NCBI GenBank assembly: GCA_015061725.1
Contig: SUVX01000002.1
Span: forward strand, 55,120-119,119
Length of the DNA stretch: 64,000 nt
Source of the DNA: Lentisphaerota bacterium
GTDB lineage: Bacteria; Verrucomicrobiota; Lentisphaeria; Victivallales; Victivallaceae
Direction of reading: 5' to 3'
The notes beneath the pieces were generated by a model. That model did not search any database, was not told the DNA's origin, and saw only the letters and a list, made by a program, of their open reading frames with translations. The translations under genes were made by a program, and so were the position numbers. How positions within the stretch are numbered: position 1 is the stretch's first letter; each line of letters opens with the position of its first letter. Below are positions 1 through 8,565 of the stretch, piece by piece.

Positions 1-127
1 CATTTTTTTGATTTTTAAGTTCATTTTACAATATCTCAAAGCCCTTATTTTGCTTGAAATAATCAAAACACAAGGGTATATTATGAAAGAACCAATCAAC
101 TTTTTTTTTATTTCACGGAGGATTGAT

Positions 128-1489
128 ATGCTTGCAAGTTTAAAAGAATTCCGTCGTCTTTATTCAGAGATGCAGAAAAGGCTTCCTTTTCTGGATTGTT
201 ACATTACAGATCTTCAGCCTTCCTGGAGTGACATTCCGTCCGAACCGCCGACAGCGTACAAAAAACTGTCATGCACAGAGGGTAATCCCCGTCTGGTAAT
301 ACAGACGGAACACTCTTTTGAAGAAATTGCCGCCATGGCAGCAGCGGAACCCGATGTGAATTTCATCATTGCTTCGGGAGATAAAAAACTTCTTTATCAC
401 ATTGCCGCCATCACAAGTCTTTTGCAGGAAATTCCCAATCTCTATCTTTCAACGGGCAATTTCTGCAACATTTTCGCCCTTGAACGTCTGATTGATGCCG
501 GCTGCAAAGACAAACTTCTCTACGGCAGTATGTATCCTTTCCTTTCTCCCGGAGAGGCACTGGCTCAGGTCGTCCTCGGTCGTTTTGACTGGGAAACGCG
601 CTGTGCCATTGCCGGAAACAACTTCCGCCGTCTCCTCGGAGAAGAGCCGGTCATTCCTGAAGAACTGCCGGAAATCAAAATCCCCAAACTTTTTATTGAT
701 GCACACGGACACACGATTGAAGAAGATACACCTGCGCGTTTCCCGTCTCCCGGCTCTGCGGCAAAATGGGAACTGTGGCAGGAAAAACTGGACTTTTTCG
801 GTTTGACCGAATTTTTCTTCACGCCGAGTGAAACCAATATAAATGCTTCAGTTTCCCCGGGATACCTTTTCCGTCCCTGCTGCGAAGAATCCAAAGGACG
901 TATGCTCTTTTTTGAAGGATTTAATCCGCGTTTTCCTGAAAAATGTCTGGAAAATCTGGAAAAAAGTCTGCCCGATCCCTGCTGTATCGGTATAAAAATC
1001 CACCCTGCCGAGCACAAAACGGATGCCGACTCTCCGCTGTATGATGCCGCTTTCAAAATTGCGGCAAAATGCGGAAAACCGATTATGACGCACAGTTGGG
1101 GAATATCTGACTACAATCCTGTTCAGAAACACGCCGTCCCTGAGCGTTTTGAGTGTCATCTGAAAAAATACCCTGAAGTGCGGTTCGTTTTCGGACACAC
1201 GGGGGGACGTCCCAACGGTTTCCCCGCCGCAGTTGAAATGATCAAGAAGTATCCTCAATGTATGGGGGATTTTTCAGGAGACCTTTTCTTCAACGGACAT
1301 ATCCGCCACGCCATTTCAGAAATCGGCGCAGACCGCCTGATGTTCGGTACGGATATGTACTGGATCGATCCCCGCTGCACGATGGGAATGCTGCTTGAGA
1401 TAGAAGACCTTTCTGATGAAGATTTCCTCAAAATCGCGCGTTTGAACGCCGAACATTTTTACCTTGATAAGGTCCGGAACGCAAACTGA
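128..1489 (+). CDS. Amidohydrolase-family protein with an extra N-terminal half-domain
   Basis: This is a 453-aa metal-dependent hydrolase-like protein of the amidohydrolase-2 (TIM-barrel) type; the substrate is unknown. I chose the ATG at 128 because ACGGAGG lies just upstream; an in-frame ATG at 83 lacks such a site. The C-terminal two thirds carry the family signature: HGH at residues 193-195 (first metal ligands), IGIKIHP, THSWG, FGHTGG and the GTDMYW motif with the late Asp. Residues about 78-171 look like the end of a second amidohydrolase domain (STGNF, LLYGSMYPF, then IAGNNFRRLLG, the usual family C-terminus), but no first half precedes them. The gene stands alone before a terminator and a divergent-function regulator gene, so it may belong to an operon that begins outside the window. 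Family assignment is firm; function is not. Confidence 0.8.
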   Translation: MLASLKEFRRLYSEMQKRLPFLDCYITDLQPSWSDIPSEPPTAYKKLSCTEGNPRLVIQTEHSFEEIAAMAAAEPDVNFIIASGDKKLLYHIAAITSLLQEIPNLYLSTGNFCNIFALERLIDAGCKDKLLYGSMYPFLSPGEALAQVVLGRFDWETRCAIAGNNFRRLLGEEPVIPEELPEIKIPKLFIDAHGHTIEEDTPARFPSPGSAAKWELWQEKLDFFGLTEFFFTPSETNINASVSPGYLFRPCCEESKGRMLFFEGFNPRFPEKCLENLEKSLPDPCCIGIKIHPAEHKTDADSPLYDAAFKIAAKCGKPIMTHSWGISDYNPVQKHAVPERFECHLKKYPEVRFVFGHTGGRPNGFPAAVEMIKKYPQCMGDFSGDLFFNGHIRHAISEIGADRLMFGTDMYWIDPRCTMGMLLEIEDLSDEDFLKIARLNAEHFYLDKVRNAN

Positions 1490-1503
1490 TTTTCCCCGGT
1501 CTC

Positions 1504-1538
1504 AAAACTCCCGGCATATTCCGCCCGGGAGTTTTTTT
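1504..1538 (+). terminator. Rho-independent terminator
   Basis: An 11-bp perfect stem (AAAACTCCCGG / CCGGGAGTTTT) with a 10-nt loop is followed by a T run. It sits 15 bp after the amidohydrolase stop codon and separates that gene from the regulator downstream. Confidence 0.85.
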
Positions 1539-1568
1539 ATTCATTCTGTCCAAAAGTGTTTCAGCTAT

Positions 1569-1597
1569 TTGCAATTCCGTCAACGCAAGATTATATT
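1569..1597 (+). promoter_or_regulatory. Sigma70-like promoter of the GntR-type regulator gene
   Basis: TTGCAA (1569-1574), a 17-bp spacer, then TATATT (1592-1597). TTTGTACA follows at once (1599-1606 region) and resembles the half-site of AraR-like GntR/LacI hybrids, so autoregulation is possible. Judged by eye only. Confidence 0.5.
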
Positions 1598-1649
1598 ATT
1601 TGTACAGGCAAAAAAGGATTTGAAAACTTCTATTTGAAAAGGCAGACAC

Positions 1650-2699
1650 ATGTCCAGATCGGTCAAAGATAACGAAAACACGCCCGTCTACAAACAGCTG
1701 CGTGAACTGTTTGAACACAAGATTGCTTCAGGAGAACTTAATCCCGGAGATAAAATATTTACCGAAGCACGTCTGGCAGAAGAATTCAATGTTTCGCGCA
1801 CCACCATCCGCCGCGCTCTGAGCGGATTGGAAAAAGAGGGGGTGATCGTCCGCTTTCCCGGAAAAGGAACTTTTGTTAATTTGACACTCGGAGATCAGGT
1901 CAAAGATCCACCGTTCACCGTCGGCGTCAACTTTTTCAAATCCATTACCGACAACAACTTTTACAGTTATGTCATGGAAGGTATCCTCCGCGAGGCTGAA
2001 CGGCGCAACATCCATGTCAAAACTTTTTCAAGCGGCAACTGTCAGCTTTACGCTGAGGATTTGGACGGTTTGCTTTTTTCCGGACAGCTGTCCGAGGATT
2101 CGGAACTGTACCGCAAAATTGCCAAAGGTCTTCTGCCCGCCGTTGGCTTCAACCGCAAAATCAATTCAAGAGTCAGTTTCATCGGCGTTGACAATGCCGC
2201 TGAAGCCGAAAAAGGCGTAACTTATCTGATTCACCGGGGCTGCCGCAAAATCGGTTTCTTCGGTTGTTCCCCCGATATCCCCGGCTCCAGCGCCGAAGCG
2301 CGTTACCGTGGCTATTGTGAAGCTCTCCGCAAGCATGAGCTGCCGCTGCAACCCGGACAAACCGGATTTTTCTACAGCGGAGACCGTTATCAGGCGGCTC
2401 TTGAATATCTTTCAAACGCCGATATTGATGCGCTTTTTGTAGCACTTGCTCCGATCTATCCGGCAGTTCTTCACGCGGCGAACACCCTTAAAATATCGTT
2501 TCCCGCAGACATGAAGGTCATGGTGTTTGACGATTTGAGCCAGCTGCTTCTGGACTGGCCCGGCATCAGTTATATCAAAATGCCGCTGCAGATGATCGGC
2601 GAAAGAATGCTCAATGCTTTAAGACAGCAGCTGATTTTAAAAGACAGGGCCCCCGTTATTTCAGAAGTATTTCAAGCTGAAATCATTTCAGGAGATTGA
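1650..2699 (+). CDS. GntR-family regulator with LacI-type sugar-binding domain (AraR-like)
   Basis: This 349-aa transcription factor has a GntR winged-helix DNA-binding domain at about residues 10-78 (PVYKQLRELFEHKIASG, then EEFNVSRTTIRRALSGLEKEG and GKGTFVN). The rest is a periplasmic-binding-protein-like effector domain (from about residue 90: FTVGVNFFKS... VMVFDDL). This is the layout of AraR-type hybrids, which sense sugars and usually repress the neighbouring catabolic genes. It sits directly upstream of the prepilin/heparinase operon on the same strand, so that operon is the likely target. The inducer is not evident; a glycan breakdown product is inferred from the context. The next gene has its own near-consensus promoter with repeated TACAAA sites. 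Confidence 0.88.
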   Translation: MSRSVKDNENTPVYKQLRELFEHKIASGELNPGDKIFTEARLAEEFNVSRTTIRRALSGLEKEGVIVRFPGKGTFVNLTLGDQVKDPPFTVGVNFFKSITDNNFYSYVMEGILREAERRNIHVKTFSSGNCQLYAEDLDGLLFSGQLSEDSELYRKIAKGLLPAVGFNRKINSRVSFIGVDNAAEAEKGVTYLIHRGCRKIGFFGCSPDIPGSSAEARYRGYCEALRKHELPLQPGQTGFFYSGDRYQAALEYLSNADIDALFVALAPIYPAVLHAANTLKISFPADMKVMVFDDLSQLLLDWPGISYIKMPLQMIGERMLNALRQQLILKDRAPVISEVFQAEIISGD

Positions 2700-2746
2700 A
2701 AACAACTTCAAACGGCGAAATTTTTCTGTTTTTTCGCATTTTACTC

Positions 2747-2805
2747 TTGCATTTTACTGTATGGATGACTATAATATAAAAAGAATACAAAGTGGTATAC
2801 AAAGT
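2747..2805 (+). promoter_or_regulatory. Promoter and candidate operator of the heparinase operon
   Basis: TTGCAT (2747-2752), a 17-bp spacer and a perfect TATAAT (2770-2775). Just downstream ATACAAAGT occurs twice (2785-2793 and 2797-2805), 12 bp apart, across the expected start site. The TACAAA core is the half-site type known for AraR-like regulators, and such a regulator is encoded immediately upstream. The promoter is well supported by spacing; the operator is inference. Confidence 0.55.
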
Positions 2806-2836
2806 TTTTTTTCCCAAAAACAAGGAGACATCTATT

Positions 2837-3712
2837 ATGCTGTTGAAATCAAAACAAATGCCGGAAAACGAAACAAATTCTTTTTCACCTGTCCGCGGAC
2901 AGGTGAAGCTGTACAGCTTCACGCTGATCGAACTGCTGGTTGTGATTGCCATTATTGCAATATTGGCGGCGATGTTGATGCCTGCATTGAACAAGGCAAG
3001 AGAACGCGGACGTTCCTCAAGCTGTCAGAGCAAACTGAAAAATATCGGACTTGCTTCAAGTATGTATTCAGGGGACAATAAAGACTGGATCGTGCCGGGA
3101 ATGATTGAGCGTCCTTCCAGCGCAGATGATGACTATTACCGTCAATACTGGATGAGCCGTCTTGCCTCCTTTGCCGGACAGGGCGCCCGTTACGGTGTCA
3201 GATGGGAACCCAGAACGCCGCGGACTTCAGCGGATTTTGAGTGTCCGACTCTCGGTTCCGTTCATTATCACGGTACAACAACATTCAGACTATCAACTTA
3301 CACCACCAACTATTTTCTGACGGGCTATCTGTGGAAAACAGGTAAAACCGGCGGTAACTACTTTGTCCATAAAATGTCCCAGGTACACCAGCCGAGCAAG
3401 GCGTTTCTGTTTGCCGACGGCGCAGGCAAAGATGCTGCTGCGGCAGATTATCTTAAAAAACTCGGATTCCCGCACGGCGCCGGAGATCCCCGCAATATGA
3501 TGATCGATAAATGCGCAGATTTGCCGGATATGCCCGGCATCCAGGGGTCTGCCAACACTTGTTTTGCTGACGGGTCTCTCAAACAGTTGACCTATGCTGA
3601 ACACAAAGAACGCACCACGGTTTATGCCTACAAGACCGGACACGAGCAGACTTTCTTTACCGGATTCAGTACCGGCGGTGTCGGCGGCAACTATACCAAA
3701 CCCAAGAATTGA
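2837..3712 (+). CDS. Prepilin-type protein (N-terminal methylation motif, C-terminal DG motif)
   Basis: This 291-aa protein belongs to the type IV pilin-like/pseudopilin group. ATG 2837 is preceded by AAGGAGA. A 27-residue polar leader ends at the prepilin peptidase site before [20 protein letters not shown], followed by [19 protein letters not shown], the usual pattern of the Lentisphaerae/Planctomycetes paralogs. Near the C-terminus [11 protein letters not shown] matches the DG motif of this group. It is expected in the inner membrane or in a type II secretion or pilus-like structure after cleavage and methylation. It is the first gene of a glycan-degradation operon and stops 14 bp before the heparinase-like gene, suggesting a role in binding or handling the same substrate (inference). 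Confidence 0.88.
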   Translation: MLLKSKQMPENETNSFSPVRGQVKLYSFTLIELLVVIAIIAILAAMLMPALNKARERGRSSSCQSKLKNIGLASSMYSGDNKDWIVPGMIERPSSADDDYYRQYWMSRLASFAGQGARYGVRWEPRTPRTSADFECPTLGSVHYHGTTTFRLSTYTTNYFLTGYLWKTGKTGGNYFVHKMSQVHQPSKAFLFADGAGKDAAAADYLKKLGFPHGAGDPRNMMIDKCADLPDMPGIQGSANTCFADGSLKQLTYAEHKERTTVYAYKTGHEQTFFTGFSTGGVGGNYTKPKN

Positions 3713-3726
3713 GAGAGCTGAAAATC

Positions 3727-6700
3727 ATGAAAAAACAATTTTTCCTTTTTATTTCAACCCTTTTGTGCTGCGGACTTGCTGCACAAAATTTCGTTCCTGA
3801 GAAAAACGGAGGGTGGAAACATATTTCTCCGGGAAAAGACGGCGTATTCACCGTCGGCAAAATGCGTGTTTTGAGCGTTTATGAATTCAAAGTTGACCCC
3901 GGTGCCGTTTACAGGTTAAGCGGAAAGTTCCGTTCAAACGGAACCGCGCCGCAGAACAAACTGCTGTTTTTCGGTGCTGAGGCTTATGATGCCAAAGGCA
4001 GAGTTATCGGTTCTCCGTCCGTCAATGTTTTCAGGGGAACTGAAACTGTTCTTGCCAAAGACCTTGCAAAAAAAGACAAATTTATCTATGTCAGAGATGC
4101 CTCAAAATGGAACACCAAAACCCGCGCGGGCGTGGTGACTTTCGGTATCAAAGATAATTTGCAAGACCTGCCCAACGGCACACACTCCCCCAATATCGTA
4201 AAAATAGAAAAACAGAAAGATATCTGGAAAATCACGCTGAAAAATCCCTCCTGGAACGCTTTTCCGGCAGGCACGCGTATCCGTCAGCACGCCCACGGTC
4301 CGGGACGGACTTTCTTTGTCTGCATGTACAGAAAAATCACCCCGGATAAATGGCAGAGTTTCAGCGGGCAAATCAGCGGCATTGCACCGCACGGCGCCGT
4401 TCTGCACAAGTGGTGGAAGGGAACAAAAACCGCCCGCATCTGTATTCAGGCAACGCCCGGTGTGGAGTTCAAAGATATCGTTCTTGAAAAGGTCAACGGC
4501 AAAGTGGAGCTGCTCCCTCTCCGCAAAGCACCGGCTCCCAAAAAAGCGGCGGCACAGGAAGAAAAAAGTCCTTATTTTGACAAATATTACAAGCAGATAC
4601 CGCAGAATCCCGTCCGCCCCCGGCTGTTTTTCAACGCAGAAGAGTTTGAAAACATGCGCCGTCAATTATCCGGCGACAAACTTTTGAGAGCCGGATTTGA
4701 ACGGCTGTTGAGCAAAATCGACGCCTATCCTGAAGAAATAACTGAAAAAGCATACGAAAAACATTTCTACGGACGGGATAAATTCGGTCCGACCGCATTC
4801 CGCGCCGCTTTTGCGTGGAAATTGACCGGCAAAGAAAAGTACCGTCAGAAATCCCTGAAACTGCTGAAAAAAGCCGCTGTCTGGTACAATGAACGCTATG
4901 CCAATATGCAGCCCATCGACTGGACAAGTTTCACCCGCGTTGAAGCCTTTGCCGCCTACGACTGGCTCTACGACACCATGTCAGAAAGTGACCGCAAAGA
5001 AATCGGGAAAAATCTGCTCCGCCACGCCGTTGCCGCACAGGACAGAATGAAGATCATCAAATCCGGACTCCAGAATAAAGGTGAAGGAACAAGTCCCTGG
5101 AACAACAGTTTTTACGGAACTCCCATGATGAAATTCTACATTGCTCTTGCACTGCGCGGCGCAGGGGTCGATGACCGTCAGGCAGAATTGCTGCTCAAAA
5201 CCGGACTCAATGAAAATCTGAAAATGCTCGCTTTCCGTGCAGGCATGGCAGGAGAGATCGGCGGCGCCCACAACAGTACTCCCGGCTACGCTTTCGGCGA
5301 CGCTCCGGTTGCGGAATGGTTCTTTTATCTGACTTTCAAAGCAGTCACCGGACACAATATCGCCATGGATTTTCCCTCAAACGGTCTGCTGCCGCACTGG
5401 CTCTTTTACGCAACATTTCCCGGCTTGGACGGCTTGGCTCTTGAACACGGTACCGGCGGCTCCTGGCATACAGATAACAAACTGAAAATGAACATCCGTT
5501 ATCTGGGACTTTACCGCCGCTTTTTCAACCGTCATCCGGCGGCAAAACTGGTTGATTCCTTCATTGCCGCCCAGCCTGATTTCAAAAGTGACGATTATGT
5601 GATGAAATCCGGTTCATGGTCCTTCAGCGGCTATCCCCCCTGGCTGCCGTTCCAGTACCGGTACACGAAAGCCTCTCAATACAAAGAAGATAAAAATTTC
5701 TTTGCCAATATGCCCAAAGCCTTCTTCTTTCCTAATCTCGGACAAACCTACATGTACAGCGGCAGAAGCAGATTTGACACCTTTGCCATGTTCACCTGCG
5801 GCAGCAGAAGTGCCTCGCACAAGCAGCCGGATGAAAACCATTTTGTGATTTATAAAGGCGGTTTTCTGGCTCTGGACTCCGGAACACGCACCGCCTCGGG
5901 CTACAAAGACTGGCTGGATGACTGCTGGCATGACAACAACTATTATTCCGCAAGTATCGCCCACAACGTAATCACCATTCGCATGGAAGGTGAAAAGTTC
6001 CCCGGCTGGCCCCATCCCAAATACGCCGTTGCCAATCACGGCGGTATGCGCAAGACGACAGGGGGAATTGTCCGCGCCTTTGAAACAAACGATCTTTACA
6101 CCTATATCTGCGGCGATTCGACTGCCTGTTATCATCCCGGCAAATGCAAAAAGATGCTCCGTCAATTCGTCTATATCCGTCCGGATTACTTCGTCATCTG
6201 CGACACCGTTGAAACGGTCAAACCTGAGCAGAAGATCACCTGGCTGCTCCACAGTCAGAATGAACCGGTTGAATCCGGAGACATCTTCAGTTTTGATGAA
6301 GAACAGGGCAGACTTTTCTGCAAAACCCTGCTCCCCGCAAAGTTCAACCGCACCAAAGTCGGCGGTCCGGGCAAAGAATTCTGGGTTGACGGCAAAAATT
6401 ATCCGCTGGGCAAGACCCGTCAGGCGGAATATGCCAAGCGTTTCAAAGGCAAAAAAGCCCCGCTTTTCGGCAACTGGCGCATGGAAATCACGCCTGAAAA
6501 GCCCGTTACCAAAGTGCGTTATCTCAACTTGATTCAGGTCGGAGCAAAGAAAGATACTCCTGCCATGGTCAAGTCGCAATATGTGAAAGAGGGTTCCTTT
6601 GAAGGTGTCTCTTTTACTTCGCGCGACAACACCGTTTATACCGTGCTGTTTGACAACACCGGACTCAAAGGCAAAATCAGAGCAGTCAAAAACGGCAGAA

Positions 6701-6759
6701 AGCTGTTTGAAAATATGTTGACAAACAAAGTTCAGAAACAGAAAGCTTTTCAAAAATGA
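3727..6759 (+). CDS. Secreted heparinase II/III-like polysaccharide lyase
   Basis: This protein of 1010 aa starts at MKKQFFLF with a signal peptide (about residues 1-20, ending near GLAAQ). Residues 20-250 look like a beta-sandwich accessory or carbohydrate-binding region. From about residue 283 (RPRLFFNAEEFENMRRQL) comes an alpha/alpha-toroid typical of heparinase II/III and alginate lyases, with TRVEAFAAYDWLYDTM. From about 680 is the heparinase II/III beta domain: CGSRSASHKQPDENHF and LALDSGT, where the family places a His and an Asp-rich metal site. These enzymes cleave uronic-acid polysaccharides by beta-elimination; the exact substrate cannot be read. The gene follows the prepilin gene and overlaps the next ATG by 4 bp (ATGA), so it is translationally coupled to the oxidoreductase. 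Confidence 0.82.
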   Translation: MKKQFFLFISTLLCCGLAAQNFVPEKNGGWKHISPGKDGVFTVGKMRVLSVYEFKVDPGAVYRLSGKFRSNGTAPQNKLLFFGAEAYDAKGRVIGSPSVNVFRGTETVLAKDLAKKDKFIYVRDASKWNTKTRAGVVTFGIKDNLQDLPNGTHSPNIVKIEKQKDIWKITLKNPSWNAFPAGTRIRQHAHGPGRTFFVCMYRKITPDKWQSFSGQISGIAPHGAVLHKWWKGTKTARICIQATPGVEFKDIVLEKVNGKVELLPLRKAPAPKKAAAQEEKSPYFDKYYKQIPQNPVRPRLFFNAEEFENMRRQLSGDKLLRAGFERLLSKIDAYPEEITEKAYEKHFYGRDKFGPTAFRAAFAWKLTGKEKYRQKSLKLLKKAAVWYNERYANMQPIDWTSFTRVEAFAAYDWLYDTMSESDRKEIGKNLLRHAVAAQDRMKIIKSGLQNKGEGTSPWNNSFYGTPMMKFYIALALRGAGVDDRQAELLLKTGLNENLKMLAFRAGMAGEIGGAHNSTPGYAFGDAPVAEWFFYLTFKAVTGHNIAMDFPSNGLLPHWLFYATFPGLDGLALEHGTGGSWHTDNKLKMNIRYLGLYRRFFNRHPAAKLVDSFIAAQPDFKSDDYVMKSGSWSFSGYPPWLPFQYRYTKASQYKEDKNFFANMPKAFFFPNLGQTYMYSGRSRFDTFAMFTCGSRSASHKQPDENHFVIYKGGFLALDSGTRTASGYKDWLDDCWHDNNYYSASIAHNVITIRMEGEKFPGWPHPKYAVANHGGMRKTTGGIVRAFETNDLYTYICGDSTACYHPGKCKKMLRQFVYIRPDYFVICDTVETVKPEQKITWLLHSQNEPVESGDIFSFDEEQGRLFCKTLLPAKFNRTKVGGPGKEFWVDGKNYPLGKTRQAEYAKRFKGKKAPLFGNWRMEITPEKPVTKVRYLNLIQVGAKKDTPAMVKSQYVKEGSFEGVSFTSRDNTVYTVLFDNTGLKGKIRAVKNGRKLFENMLTNKVQKQKAFQK

Positions 6760-7796
6760 AAAAGTGCAATATCAGTTTTTGCGGATCAGGAAATTGGGTC
6801 CGCAACTACCACATTCCCGAATTGGAAAAACGTCAGGACAGATTTTCAATCAGAGGATTTTATGATGTTTTCCCTGAAAGTGCAGCTCTCGCTGCCGGAG
6901 AAAAATATCACGTTTTCAACTCCATGAATGAGTTGATTTCCGACTCTCAGACCGATGTAATCGTCGTTGCCACCAAGCCGGTTGATACCCATTTTGAAAC
7001 AACCATGCGTCTGCTTGAAGCCGGAAAAAACGTTATCCTTGAAAAACCCATGACCTATTCGGTCGAACAGTGTGATACCTTAATTGCCAAGGCAAAAGAA
7101 AAAAAAGTTCTCTTCACCGTCAATCACAACCTGCGGGCAAGCCTCGCCCTGCGCTGTGCGCTTGAAGTCATGCATCAGGGACACGCCGGAGAAATCAGAT
7201 GTGTTGAAATCACCTCTCCCCGTTCCTGGTACGACAAAATCGACTTCAGCAATTACGCTGTCCACATGGTCGATCAGGCATTGGCGGTCAACCGTTCCCC
7301 CCTCAAAGAGGTTACGGGATTTACCGTCCATCCCGACGAACCGCTGTCAAGCTGCGGTTACGGCGGTGCGCTTCTCAGATTCGAAGAGGGACCCGTTATC
7401 ATGCTGTCACTCTCCCCTGCTCCGGCAAAACGTGCCAATGAAGACCCATATCCCTTCAGAGGATATTTCCGTTTCAAAGTCTGCGGAACAAAGGATACTG
7501 TCGGTATCTGCGACATGAACCACATTCCTTCTCCCGAACAGGTGACAGACAAAACCAATTGTTATTTTGATATTGCCGAACCCGACTTCACCCGTCCGGA
7601 ATTTGCCGGAAATCTGGGCAAAGCCTATTATGATTTCTTCTATGAATCCTGGGCAGAGGGCGCACCGCTTCTGGTCACCCCCGAAGAAGCCCGCAACGCC
7701 ATCCGCTGCGTGGAATTGATCACCGAATCCGCCCGGTTGAATAAAACCGTTGAAGCCGTCAACATGCTCCCGGGAAGAGAGGATTTCATCATATGA
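6756..7796 (+). CDS. Gfo/Idh/MocA-family oxidoreductase
   Basis: This 346-aa NAD(P)-dependent sugar dehydrogenase-like protein has an N-terminal Rossmann fold with GSGNWVRNYHIP and the catalytic EKP motif at residues 96-98 (LEKPMTYS), followed by the family's alpha/beta substrate domain. No signal peptide is seen, so it acts in the cytoplasm. It overlaps the lyase stop codon and the ThuA-like start codon (both ATGA), which places it in one tight operon. It probably oxidises or epimerises a sugar released by the upstream lyase. The specific substrate is unknown; members of this family act on inositols, glucose, uronates and N-acetyl sugars. Confidence 0.85.
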   Translation: MKKCNISFCGSGNWVRNYHIPELEKRQDRFSIRGFYDVFPESAALAAGEKYHVFNSMNELISDSQTDVIVVATKPVDTHFETTMRLLEAGKNVILEKPMTYSVEQCDTLIAKAKEKKVLFTVNHNLRASLALRCALEVMHQGHAGEIRCVEITSPRSWYDKIDFSNYAVHMVDQALAVNRSPLKEVTGFTVHPDEPLSSCGYGGALLRFEEGPVIMLSLSPAPAKRANEDPYPFRGYFRFKVCGTKDTVGICDMNHIPSPEQVTDKTNCYFDIAEPDFTRPEFAGNLGKAYYDFFYESWAEGAPLLVTPEEARNAIRCVELITESARLNKTVEAVNMLPGREDFII

Positions 7797-8485
7797 AAAA
7801 GATTTTGATCATGGGCGGCGGAGAATTTCACGATTACGAGGGCTGCTCAAAAGTCATTGCCAAACACCTTTCTGAACTTCAGGAATACGAAGTTGAAATC
7901 GCCATCAATGACCTTGAAAAACTGCGTCGGGGCGTGATTGATCAGTACGATATCATCGTGTTTTACTGGACAAAAGATCACCTGACTTTTGAACAGAAAA
8001 CTGATCTGCTTTCATGGTGTGCCGAAAAGGGTAAATTCATCGCCGTCCACTGCGCGGCAACGGCATTCAGAGATTGTCCCGAATATGAAGCAATGCTCGG
8101 CGGACGTTTCCGTAAACATCCGCCCTACCGGGAATATTTCGTGACGGTCGATATGAAGCACCCTGCCATGAAATATTTTGACAGCGTAACGCCCCCCGAA
8201 GACTGGAAAAACTGGGCTGTTCACGAATGCAAAGTCACCGATGAACAATTCCTCAACCGTTACGACTCCCGCGTGAACGTCGCCGCTCACGCTTCTTTCA
8301 ACGGCAGACTCTGGCCCGTCGTCTGGACAAAAAACTGGGGTCTCGGAAAAGTTTATTATCTGGCTCTGGGACACGATACAGCAGCTTGCGATAACGACTT
8401 TTTCAAACACCTGCTCTTTGCCGGAATCAACTGGGTCGAGTCTGAAGAACCCGAACCGGTGGATGACTCCCCCTTTATTTTCTGA
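7793..8485 (+). CDS. ThuA-like domain protein
   Basis: A 230-aa protein with the ThuA (trehalose utilisation A) fold, related to class I glutamine amidotransferases: KKILIMGGGEFHDYEGCSKVI at the start, VFYWTKDHLTFEQ, GKFIAVHCAATAF where the family places its HSG-like nucleophile-elbow region, and WTKNWGLGKVYYLALGHD near the end. ThuA-like proteins are common partners of Gfo/Idh oxidoreductases in sugar catabolism and are thought to act on keto-sugars. It is coupled by ATGA overlap to the upstream oxidoreductase. No signal peptide is seen. Confidence 0.83.
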   Translation: MKKILIMGGGEFHDYEGCSKVIAKHLSELQEYEVEIAINDLEKLRRGVIDQYDIIVFYWTKDHLTFEQKTDLLSWCAEKGKFIAVHCAATAFRDCPEYEAMLGGRFRKHPPYREYFVTVDMKHPAMKYFDSVTPPEDWKNWAVHECKVTDEQFLNRYDSRVNVAAHASFNGRLWPVVWTKNWGLGKVYYLALGHDTAACDNDFFKHLLFAGINWVESEEPEPVDDSPFIF

Positions 8486-8565
8486 TAAAGGCGGAGTATT
8501 TGTAAAGGGAAAGAGTTATCTGTCCGGGAAACTTGAGTTTTTCTTAAATTTATAGACAGGAAAAT

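Noticed and set aside
1..127. Possible upstream start of the first gene at 8 or 83
   Set aside because: The extension is AT-rich and hydrophobic by composition, while ACGGAGG sits directly before ATG 128.
5614..6753. 379-codon open frame on minus strand
   Set aside because: Lies entirely within the heparinase-like gene in antisense; no ribosome-binding site or recognisable motif.
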